Below, piece by piece: positions 45,901-57,500 of a stretch of 64,000 nucleotides of DNA. The DNA is taken from positions 62,001-126,000 of the forward strand of contig QEYB01001046.1 in assembly GCA_017562135.1 (NCBI GenBank), given 5' to 3'. Positions within the stretch are counted from its first letter, which is position 1, and every line of letters starts with the position of its first letter. A program made the translations under genes and the position numbers. Below the pieces are notes generated by a model. The model was not told where the DNA came from, did not search any database, and saw only the letters and a list, made by a program, of their open reading frames with translations. The DNA comes from Dipylidium caninum. Its lineage: Eukaryota > Platyhelminthes > Cestoda > Cyclophyllidea > Dipylidiidae.

Positions 45901-47078
45901 TTAACTTCCCGATCCAGGCACCTCCTCGCCTGAAACGTGATCTGTTGTAGTCACCAATTTACCCACCTTCTGCAGAAAATCCGGTCGAATTACTTGAACA
46001 CGATAGAGTTTTTCTCAAGGCATATTTCCAGAAGGTGCAGAATCGTCCAACCGTAGATTGGGTAGCCCGAAGAGCCGATCTCGCAGTGTGTTTGGAAGTG
46101 AGGCTTCTAACTTCTCAATATTCCATTCTTGTATACGGAGACAAAGGCCTCCACAAATTGTTTATTTGAGTTGTTCACAACTTCAGGCGTTTTCGAACGA
46201 TGAGCTCTCCTCCACGAGGTGGATCCTCGACATCCCTATGACGCTGAATTAAACACATTTCTTGATTAAATACCATCTCCGAGAGTCGAGGACATTATTT
46301 GCCGATCCCATTTGTTTACTCGAAAGGGCAAACCAGTTGCCATTGAAAGAACATCAGTTCCAGGGCGGCGAGGAGACTCGACAGCTGGAAGTTGCGTCGT
46401 GGATTCGCCGACAAAGGCAACCGGGTGAGCCACCGGTGTTGGCAGTGTTCTGAGGTCCCGACGAGGCTATCCACACCAGGGTGGATGTCAATCATCCAAC
46501 CCCTTCAATGTCACCTATCTTAAAAAGGCGGGTGGTTAAAAGGAGTGAATTATGTACAAAAATCTGGCTCTCCGACGTCCATACTATTAACCTGTCAGTT
46601 TAGAAAAGGGTGATTCACGTCCTTCGAGTTCCACGGTGGATATTTCCTCGGCTCGAATTCACACCGCCCTGATGGATGGGCGACTGTTATGGCCAAAATC
46701 CAGTGTACGTGGTCGCCGTTTTGCCCAATGGCGGTGCTGGGGCGTCGCAGCGCTGGCGGGGGGGGGGGCGCTCCTGGCAAATTTTTTGCCCTCCAACAAA
46801 TGAATCTTGCACATATAAAGAAACAAAACAAAACAAAAGGGAAAAAGACAAAAGTTCGTACATCACATATTCTCACAAAAAACCCGGTGTAATAATAAAA
46901 CGCATGTAATGTATGTAAATTGTAGCTCCACATTCATACACACACACACACATCATTTCATTTCACTTCATTAATCAGCGCCTCGACTCCTCCGAACCGC
47001 AAAAGTACATCCTCGAATGCATGCAGCTTAACAAGTACCCTTAAAGTGCACATTTATGGCTCTAATGTATGCCCATTT

Positions 47079-47080
<2 letters not shown>
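39953..47080. other. No recognisable gene
   Basis: Composition drifts to lower GC. Contains short CA runs (about 41142-41171 and 46936-46952), an AG run (about 44169-44185), a (GGGGA)n run (45376-45407) and a CT run (about 45463-45483). The largest open frames (42066-42485 plus and 42098-42412 minus) overlap on opposite strands and are not recognised. Confidence 0.4.
45376..45407. repeat. (GGGGA)n repeat
   Basis: Six GGGGA units ending in a longer G run; a second potential G-quadruplex site. Confidence 0.9.

Positions 47081-47112
<32 letters not shown>
47081..47112. repeat. (GT)n microsatellite
   Basis: About 16 perfect GT units. Confidence 0.95.
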
Positions 47113-47293
47113 ATGACCAAGTTGCGTAAATGTCAACCCAAAACTTTAAAATGCGAAGGTGGGCGATCCGAAAATCCGCGGCGAGAAGGAACTCTTCACC
47201 TGGTGGAAGTCTCCGGTGCATGTCGGTGTGGGAAAATGGCGATGTTAGTTAATCCAATTCCAAAGAGTACAATTTACTGACAACGAGAAGTCT

Positions 47294-47295
<2 letters not shown>

Positions 47296-47324
<29 letters not shown>
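47296..47324. repeat. (TC)n microsatellite
   Basis: About 12 TC units with a short interruption. Confidence 0.9.
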
Positions 47325-47325
<1 letters not shown>

Positions 47326-49421
47326 GCCTTTTGGGAATCTGTAGAGAAGTCTGTAAGAGGTGAGCCTGAGACCCCACCAAGTGGCACATTTCAAGGCCTA
47401 AGTGACAACTTTTCATGGCATTACCTCGGCGACATTTGGGGGAATTGAAAAACAAAATAAAGTTTATTTTGAGGGGGGCGGGGGAGGGGAGGAACGTGTG
47501 GAGTGAAGTGGATTGGAGGGGAAATAAGGCTGCAACACCTCGAGGTGGAAATACCCCCAGGAGACACCAAATGGGCGACCGTGACGCTAAACTGTGGGCT
47601 TTAACACCTCCCCTCGCCTTTACCACATGAGTAGATGTGAACGCATGTGAAAAAAAAAAAAACAATAAAAATTCATATTACGGGAGTATATTTAGAGTAG
47701 CCTTCAATAGGGAGATGTTGTGTAGGGGAACAAAGGCAGGAGGACTTTGTTACGCCACTACAATCCACTTTCTATGCTTTGAAAAAAAAGTCTTTTTTCT
47801 GGTCTGCGGATATTCATGTAATTATGCATTCACAGATTCTCCAGAAGGCAGGCAGTTGGGGGCATCCGCCTGGGCCCGCCTCTTCCCCCAGTCCCCTTCG
47901 TGGGGAGGAGCTTTCTTCTCCGCGACCTCCGAGTGCGAGGAGGCGCCCTGAATGCCAAATCCCCGTTGTCCTGACGTATGAACGGCGGAGTGACAAATTG
48001 AAAGGGCAGACTAAACAATCGGAAGTGACATTCCCCCGCCAGCAGTTATTCACTGCTGTATGAGTAAGGTAAGATGGCAATTTGCGTCTAATGCACCATC
48101 CCAACGCTCTCTACGCCTCACCGGGGCGTTTTTTTCAAGTCATGGCGCCAAGATGGAGTGAGGTGTGAGGGTGCCCTGTCGTCTCCCCGTCCCCACCTCC
48201 CATGGAGCGTAAATTTCCCCAACTTCTTTTTTTCTTTTCTCTATCCCCTATGAATCAGTGCGCTTTGCTATGGCGGTTAAAAGTCGCGCCGCAGTCTGGT
48301 TTTCGCCTAGCCTTTACTCCGGTGTTCCTTTCTTTTTCAGTCTTTCTCCAAACACGATTGCACGCAGTGATTGTGAGTTGAGGAGGAGGGAGGAAGCGGC
48401 TTGAAGGTATAAAGTCCTTCTTTGAGTCATCGAGAAGCATCGCCCCACTCTCTCTCTCTCCCCACTGAGGCGGTAATGCACACTCCTCGCCCCTAACTAG
48501 ACACTACCATCTTTCACTCAGGCACCGCTGACATGTGATGCAATTTTCACTTCAAAAGAACTCATCAGGAACTACTGCTCCTAATGAGCCTGTCATGACC
48601 TGAGAGTCGCGATAAAAGACGTACACACTGGCAGATCCAGTGATTCATAGACCGCCTAATTGACGTTTTGTAGCATTTCATGCTGTTCAGCGTTTCCATG
48701 TCCACTCACCTCTAACCGGGGAGGCTTTGGGCGGAGAAATGAACTCGCCTCCCCTCAATCTCCACCCTAATTTTATATCTTAAATGTTATTAATTAATGG
48801 GAATTAATTGAAAAATCAAAATTATTGCCACCGCGGCACGGTGACATGTTCACAGCATCCCACGAGACTCGAGTCAGGACTGTTTCCTTTCACCGGTGAG
48901 TGTCAGGATGGACGGGGTCACCTGCCAAGAGGCTCTTCGAGCCGCATTTCCCCACTACTTTGAAATATTTACTAATAGTGTGGCGGCAAAAGGCTTTTTG
49001 AGACGAATTCCTTGTCAGCCTGACTTCGATAATCTGTCACGGTAGATCGATCATATCGACTAATTAATCATTGGCGTCCCCAGGGGCGAGTGGAAAGCTA
49101 AAATAATAAATCTTTGGCTAAACTCATACCACGCCGACTCCGATTAAAGACTTGAAAAATTAACTAATCGTCTGCCCAAATGTACCATCGGTTGACGGAC
49201 ACCGCACAGACCGACCGGCCGACCGGCCGACGGACGGAGCGGCGGGCGGACGGAGCGCGACCACACGAGGTAGCGTGAGAAACGAGTTTAGGATCACTGG
49301 GCGAACACTAAGTGGTCGGACATAAATCAAATTGCCCGCCCAGCGGACACCTTCACTTGGATGCGTGTGTTTGCGAACATGGAGTTTTCTCTAGCACGCA
49401 CACCCCGTACCCCGTACCCTG

Positions 49422-49440
49422 CCCCCCCCCCCCCCCCCCC
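49422..49440. repeat. Poly-C run
   Basis: About 19 consecutive C, preceded by two CCCCGTA-like units. Length may be unreliable because homopolymers are error-prone. Confidence 0.9.
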
Positions 49441-51218
49441 GGCGTCACTTTGTCACATCTGATTGATATTAGCGCAAAAGTGCTACACACACACGCACCA
49501 CTACATGAAAGGTCACTTGGACTGATTAAATTCCCCAGACTGAAGAGCAGATCTCGTTGCCTTCCAATGGGGAAAAGAATCCACCTTACATGGGTACAGT
49601 CTTGCGTCTATTTCCATCCTTTAATAATAATAATAATATTGTTGATTGAGGTAACATTTGTGAGTAGAAAAAAATTCCCATGTTAGATCGGATTACCGAC
49701 TCACAGAGAAGAAGGCAATGCGACACCGGGAAATGAGTCTTTCCGCAATTATGACGGTTGCACCAGACCAGAATGGCGTCGCCTTTGGAGGCATCATGAC
49801 ACACGCGTCACACCCCTGTTGGCCAGGTCCATTAGGATGTGAAATCTCCAGAGATTTCAACAACCGAATTGCTTTTCGAATCTTTAAGACCGCCGATTAT
49901 GCCACTTTTGGTGCTCTCATTGGGGAAGTCAGACAGGCTGAAGTCTTCTCAATGAAGAGTGACGTCGCCCATTCGGCCAAATTCTACTTCTTCACTACGA
50001 TTTGGACAATAAATAGACCTGAAGGCCAAGTGTCCACACATATCTGAGCTGTTGGACGATTTAGCGGCTTCTGATGACTTTTAGCGTCCACCAAATCACC
50101 TTGAGGGGTGAAGACAAACCCTCTTTCTTCGTCTCAGCCACCATTTGAACGGTATACTTTATCTTCCTTTTCAGGAATATTTTAATCCATTACGAATGCA
50201 CTCAAGAATTGACATAAAACGGCTTTTCAGTTTACAAAAGGGGAACACGATGCACTTGTGTTGGGGCGGAAAGAGTACAAACACGAACCATAATAGCACC
50301 GCTAAATGGTGCCACGATGTGCCAAGGTAATTGTCCTCGGAGGGCCGTCGAGTTTAGACAAATCGCAACCTTCATCTTCATCCTCTGACAGTCTTTTGAT
50401 TATGATTAGCGCCTCTAACACCGCTCCTACCATTGTCCCTCGCCTGTCCTTGTGCTCCTCACCTCCATTCGTGTATGTGGTGGACCATCGAGGGGTACTT
50501 ATTAAAAAAAACAAGAGGACAAATGATGAATGGTAAACTATGCGTTGGTAAGAAAACCATCGGTAACCATCTTTGCAATATCCCTGTTTCTGTTCAGTTT
50601 TACTGGTAACTTCGTACACTGAGGACAGTATTTTCTCCCATGTTAGATTATACTTTACCATTTACTGGGAATCCCATGCTATGCGTCTTGTTAAGGAGTG
50701 TGTAAACCACCTCAATAGCAGAAAGGAGCACTGAGTGAAGCATTTTGGCCTCCATCAATAAGGGGAATAAGAGATGCTAACCGATGACATACATCATTCG
50801 TTTGTGAGGAGGAAGATCTCAAACCTCATACGGTTTAATTATGATAGTGAAAATTACAGTTCTGTAGAATAAAGGTCTTGGGACGTTTACTAGTAACACT
50901 CGCGAGTTCCCACGGGAATGATCAGGCATTAATGTCATTTGTTTAGCAGCAGTTGTGCACGCTTTTATGAAATTTAATAATATCCGTTCAGTAGTAAGGC
51001 CGCATCGAGGTGTTCGCTCATGAGGATTTGGTTACCTCGAGACAAATGTTGACCAGATTTTGTGTTCACAAAGGTAAACAAGAAAATTTTCCTAAGAAAC
51101 TGCCATTGCAAAGTGGTGAACAAAGATCGTGAGGTTATTAGACACACGAGAGCATAGACTGCATGGGCTCAGTGCATTTCCTGCCTCGGCGCCCCTCGTT
51201 CGCGAGGCACATATGGCT

Positions 51219-51236
51219 TCGATTATCGATAATCGA
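51219..51236. repeat. 18-bp perfect palindrome
   Basis: TCGATTATCGATAATCGA equals its own reverse complement. Its core TATCGATA is the sequence known in Drosophila as the DRE element. Confidence 0.9.
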
Positions 51237-54200
51237 TTAATTTAGGCATTCAAGTGCATCCAGCACTGTGGTCCAGGCCAATGTGGGTCTCGAAAGCGCA
51301 AAAAAGTGCAGAAACTCGTTAAATTAAGGGGCGCAAAAGGGGTTTCAGCAACCCCCAGTCCCAGAAGTATATACTGACTTGCGAGACATCAACAGTGCGA
51401 TGTTTTTACGGTATAGACTGGAAGATTTTTAAATGCCTACAACTGTTAAAATTATTCTTCAATTTTTTTGAAAAGTAACAGCTTCTTTAACTTTACTCCT
51501 TACCTTTAGACTCTATTTCTATACTATTTCCTCTTTTAGATGACCTATTCTTGCCATTTAGAACTCCACTTCTATCTATTTGTTCGGTTTAAGGACAATT
51601 TCTCTCCTTTTTGAAAATTATGTTTGGCACCAGCGTCACATGTGGCTCACATGTGCTCTTCTCCAGTTTGTTTATAATTGGTCATACCAGATTAGGTCAG
51701 AAATAAACTAGTTAAACTTAAAACAAGAAATTAGTTGGCCAGCATCTCCAATCAGAAGACTGTGTGTAGAGCAGTTCGCCATCACACAACCAGCGCACAT
51801 TGGGCTCGCATCGGAGACTGGCAGGTAACATGCTAAATAAAATTAATCTGTCCGCCAAATAATCGGCACTGGCGAAGTACCTCAAATTTTCCGACTTTTT
51901 CATTTCTTTCGCCTACTCGACGATCAAAGCGGGACAGAGGTTTCTTCTCTTCACTTTTTGTACACCTACGTTGATTAAATTTTTAAATCCAAGGCTCATA
52001 AAAACCCCTACCTTGGTGTCTTCTAGATCACTAATGTTTTTTTGTTAACTTTCAACATTACTACCAATTCTTGTATCCAAGACAATCAGATATTTTACTC
52101 CAAAGAACTAAAAATAGAGTTTTCAAACCCTAATCTCATCATTCATCGTTGTCTAAAGGTGCCGTATTTGATCTTCTTTTACACTATCATTAGATAATTT
52201 CAATTGGTTTTTTTCATAAGAAAAATCCTTGCCCTATTTGACACTTCAATTATCCCCATTTAATGTTTGGGGGTAACTAAAACACCAGAGAACATCGCGG
52301 CATTCTGGTCCCGTCGTGGGTCAATCATAAAATCCCAATTACAACTTTTTTCATGCAACATAAGCTTCTTTGGGTGCAACAATGCTTTGACTACAACCAG
52401 GTCATCACACGCATTGCCTCGTGGAGTCAGGGTTGTCTTTGTCTTAAAATCTCAAATATTATAGCCGAGGCCCATGACACCGAACTCACAACATCTCAAG
52501 GCAGCCATAAATCCTCCCAGCCTCGGTCACAAATAGGAGCTCTTCTGTTCTGATTTAGTCACTTTAATTTAAAAAATTGGCGCTCTAATACCCTGGACAG
52601 CGTCGTATGCACCTACTCCCCTCCGCCTCCCCCCCCCCAAGTCCAGTGACGAAAATAGATTTTATTGATTAGGCGCTCCGGGGTTAGCGGGTGGGCGTAC
52701 ACCTCTGGTAGGTTATATTTAGGACCAACTCGGGTTATTACCTTCGAGCGGTGAACTACATGGTGAAAGGACTTTTTGATAAGGCCATTAAATGGGGGGT
52801 TAAAATGTTTGTATTATTTGCATTTCAATGTGAGGTCGTAAAAGTGACATGGAACATGAGGCCTGAGGCAGCTGCCGCTGTTCTCGTACTGTCACCGTGG
52901 CTGAAAGGATGTGCCTACCTGTCAGGACTGATTGAAGAAATTCTCTGAGGATGAGTCATTAGGGTCAAGTTTGAGGTAATGGTACACTCCGCGCAGGTGA
53001 CGACTAAAAGTGACTTCTTCAGCTGCTCTGAGGCGCTAAAAGTGTGCTCAGACGGGGCGGGGGGGGGGGTGGGCTGGCTATAACCGCATGCAATTTTGCC
53101 TTTTCACGCATCGCCGCAAAGAGCATAATGCGTGTGTAGTGCAACTGTCCCAATTTGCACATAACACAGGTTGCGGATTAGCCTGCGAAAATCAGTTTTA
53201 TAAAGTACACTGAAATGCTTTTTGGGTCGCAACCACGTGTCGGGTGCGGGGTCAGACTAAGCAGCGGGTTAAATCACTAGTCAGGCGACGGTTTGACGAA
53301 AACAATGCCTTCTGTTATCCGTTGCCTAGGCGCCAAAGGAGTGCCTTTCATCCAAAAATTGGACCACTCTGTCTAGCAAAAATGTCCCAATTTTCACACA
53401 CGCTAGCGGGAGCAATAGAGGCTTGCGGATGTCTCGAAATTAAAGTCAAGGGCGTAGTAAACACCTTCAACCAACACAAGGGTTGGGCTCTTCCGACAAT
53501 TAGTCACAAATACTACCGAAAAATGGAGGGTCCTTCGCCGTCCCGGCGAATTAAGGCAGCCTTACGACACGAGGGGGCTGGGAGTCGAAGCGACTGTCAG
53601 GTGGTGTGACAACGATTGACGGCACACTGGTTCTGGTTTGTAAAATTGGGGCACGGACAAAATTCCCCTAAATTATTCCAAATGGTGGCAGGGACTCTTG
53701 GCTTCCCATCCAGTCCCTCATTTTTGATCGAGGTGAAGATTAAGGCCCCCCCCCCCACTCCCGCCGTAGTTAGTGGCGGTGGCGCAGAATATTTTAAGTC
53801 GGTTAGTAGCCACTGACTGAGGTGAAGAGAGAGTAAACCACCGCAATAAAGCAGAAAGAAGGCGGTGGAGGCGAGGGGAGGGGAGGCGCTGGTTAACGGA
53901 CCACAACACAAGTTTAAACGAAAAACTCAATGTCCACGTAGAGCCGCTACAAAAGTGCAAACCAGATTTGTTAACGTGCTCGGTGCGTTCACGTGCGTAC
54001 CTACGTGCGTCTGTCTGCGGTGACCTAAGTTATCCAGGACAATCGATGGCTTTTCCAGCCTGTTGATTGGATGAAATGTGGGCAAGGCTACCTGGATGGT
54101 GCGCACGTACGAGGGCGTAGAAGGTCACCAGACGGACATAGTAGGTCTGTTAAACCATACGACGTCTGCTGCGTGTGTGCACATCCGCATCTCTTTCGTG

Positions 54201-54269
54201 TCTGCTACTGCTGCTGTTTGACCAACGGCAGTCTAGCTTTCAATCGCAACGTACACGCGCGCATTGGTA

Positions 54270-54586
54270 GACGCTCGAGCATACGTGCGCGCGCGCATGC
54301 ACGCACGCACGCACGCACGACACGCAGACTGCACGCGGGTTGTGCGCGCATACGCCTTTTGTGGAGGGTGATATTTGCACGCGTAGCGAGTAACTCCGGT
54401 CTAATACAATTATAGCGGCGTTTTGCCGTGCCAACGTGCTGATACTCTCTGTTTTGACCCCTGAGCAAACTCACACACACACACACATACACACACACTC
54501 TTCTGGAATATTTTGTTCACCTACATTCTTGACAAATCGCCCATGTATATAAACACGTCGGTGTTGGGATTTCTCCAGACTGCGCG
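54270..54586 (+). promoter_or_regulatory. Putative Ski/Sno promoter region with CG/CA tract and TATA box
   Basis: An alternating purine-pyrimidine tract (CGCGCGCATG then CACGCACG repeats, about 54285-54325) and a CA run (about 54471-54497) precede a TATATAAA at 54546-54553. The ATG at 54587 is only ~35 bp further, so a TATA-directed transcript would have an almost leaderless 5' UTR. Alternatively TTTCTCCAG ending near 54578 is a splice acceptor and the real promoter lies upstream. Confidence 0.4.
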
Positions 54587-57500
54587 ATGACACAGGCTGC
54601 TTCGTTTTCGGACAAGACAAATCCAATGAACCCTCTCATACCGCGTAATTTACGCCGACAAATGGACGGGGTCAACAGCGGTTCTTCGCTTCCCAATCCT
54701 CTCACACCCGTCAGTTTCCTGCCCGACTCTGTGAGACTCCCGGCTGAAATTGAAGCTTCTTATCTCAACCTCCTCGCTCTCAACTCGCACATTCTCTCCC
54801 CGTTTGCGAGGCAATTTTTACTAGGCAATCGTAACCTCCCGAATCTTCATCTTAAAAGACCCCTCGTTCCCCCACCGCCGCCTCAAGCAATTAACTTTTC
54901 CAGTCAATCAACCGCCCCTGCCATCCCTCCCACCAGCGCTGCTTCCTCCTCGTGCTCCTCTTTACCAAGGCTACACGAAATTGAAGAGACGGGCGAACTT
55001 GTATACAGCATCGTTGAAGGGGAGAAGGTGATGGGCTTCAACGTGTGGGGTGAAGTGCGCCTGTGTCTGCCGCATTTGCTACGGTTCGTGCTCAACGATG
55101 TGGACATTGACGAAATCGGACAGGCCATCTCGAAGTTGCGGATCTCCTGCACCAAGTGCTCTCCGCGACAATTGGCCATGCTACACGGATGCAGTGCATT
55201 GCCGAATGAGGTGACCTCTTGCGGACTGATTAGGAAAAGTGACGCTGAACGGATGTTGAAGTTCCTCAGATCGTCGCGCCAAAGACCAACATTGGCCGAC
55301 GCCTGCCCATCTGCCGCACCGGCAGATGGCAGGCCGATCCCGCTGGACCAGACTGATGGTCGTAAAACAATGGAGGAGAGGGAGACCATTTTGGGGACCT
55401 TTATTGATGTGCGACATGACTGTTTCGGGACACAGAGAGGCCGAGTGTATCCCCACCTCTACAGTTCTGCGGCCTCTCCTTGCATAGTCTGTTGCACGTG
55501 TAATAGGCTCTTCTCGCCTCAGGATTTCGTCGGACACACTCACTCCGTCAATGAATCCGACAGCTGCTGTCATTGGGGCTTCGATTCCACCAACTGGCGA
55601 TCCTACCTCCAACTCGACATCGACTCTCTGGGTCGACAGAAGAAGGTTAAACGCGAGAACGAGTCCGGGGAGGAAGAGAAAGAGGAGGAAAATTTCGATG
55701 TTCGCACATATCGCGCTCTTAGGGATTTTAAAGTCAAATTTCTCAAGGTAAGTGACTGCCTCCGTTTGTACCATGCATGAGGGATCTTGGTTTTTTGGTC
55801 ATTTTACCTTGGCTGCTCTCGCCATCACTGTTCCTCGTACATTAGTAGATGTAATGCCCTGCTCCCCTGTTAGATCTTCCCACTCGTCTTGTCGTGAAGT
55901 GCTCTTCATGCATTTTTATCCATTGCAAGTTCGGGGACACGTTTTTTGCCCGACCGACCATCTGGGTTAAATGTAAGTGGATGGAGAAACGGACGTTTTT
56001 TGTCATATCGGCTCAGCCACAAGTGTTCCCCTCTGTGGTTGATGTTTGGCGGGGTCAGCGGTTTCTCCCGATGCTGTTAGAATGCTGCCCCCGGCCTCGT
56101 ACCGCCATTCGCCTTGTTTTAGCCTCTGCATTTGCCGAACGAAATCACAAAGATGGTGCCTGGGCCGGAGGGACGCAAGCACGATGTGAGAAAGCACCAG
56201 CCACCCGAGCTTTTCTCCAATGAGGCCCAGCCTTTGGATTGCTCCACGAACAAGCCTCCCAGCACGCCTTCTTCGTCCACCACCACCATCACCGATGCCC
56301 CTAGACCCCCTCCGGAGGAGCAAGATGACACTCTAGATGATACCCGACTTGAAATCCGTCTACGTCCAGATCTCAAGATTCGTCGACTTTGGGCGCCCCA
56401 TCAAGGGCGTTTACGTATCCCCAATCCTCCCAAGCTCATCACCAATTGGTTAGTACGATTAACACTTGTTTCACCTGGGCATTTGACGAGATGCGAATTT
56501 AAAGTCTTAATTTGAATGTGTAGCCCACGGGGTCCGAAGCCTCGAAATTTATCCTCTGATCCACCGGTTCTACTGGATCCCAGTTGTATTGTAACCAAAG
56601 ATTCCGCTCAACTTTACGGTCGTGATTTCATTCCAAACGTGTGTCTGAAACCCGTGGTCACCCCAAATTCAACAGGACCAAGTGGACAGCCGCAGCTCCA
56701 CTTATCTAGAAGCCTCCCCAGCGTCCCTTCCAACGAGGACATAGTCGCCTCAGCGGTGGAAAAGCGGCTCTCCGAAGCGGCTCTCTTCCCTGATCTAAAG
56801 TCTGCTGGAGGCCACCGAAGCAGACCTGTTCTTCGTGGTTCGGGGATCCCACTGTCCGCGGACTTCAACCTCTTCCAGCACTCCAACCAGGGACTTAATT
56901 CCATCGACAGCTCGCCTGCGAGAGCACGACACTCCAGTTCCGCGCACGAGGCAGCGGTGCTGTCCCTTTCGAACCCTCTCGATTTGCACAAACGTTGTGC
57001 CACGGAAGAGGTGTTCCGGTGTCCTTCGGTCGATTCTGCACAAGCCCTCCCCTTCCGCGGACAGTTGAGTAGAACAACCTCTGATCCGGAGATTAATATT
57101 TCCACCGTCCGATCGGGTGTGAAGAGGGAACGCACGGGCTCCTGGTCTCTGACACCGAATTCATCCAGCATTTCTCCTTCCAGACGTAAGCGTCTGTTGG
57201 AGATGACGGCGACGGCTAAGGATGATAATGTTCATACTCTTAGTAAGCCGATCTTTCTCCCTTCTTCGCTGATGTTGGGTTGGTGGGTGCGTGCTTTCGT
57301 GGTTTTTTTGCGTTGTGTGCCAAGCTGAGCGTTGGGCTTTGGTCTTTCGTTTGCTTTTTCGGTCTACCCATGATTGTGTGCAGGTGCGTGTGGTGTGTAT
57401 TTGTGCTCCTCACTCGGTGGCAAATCAGGGAAAAGATCACGATTTTGTAAATGGTTAAAAGTACTCCCTTCCTCACCCGAGTTTCTATCCTTTGTTTTTT

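Larger units (their letters stand above)
47325..54540. other. AT-richer intergenic DNA, no recognisable gene
   Basis: Lower GC than the first 40 kb, especially 50.6-52.6 kb. Holds a C19 run, a (TAA)n run (about 49622-49636), CGGC-rich DNA at about 49205-49260, and G runs at about 53056-53069. Open frames at 49718-50047 and 53244-53609 (plus, 109 and 121 codons) are protein-like in parts but match no family I know and lack splice or promoter support. Confidence 0.4.
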
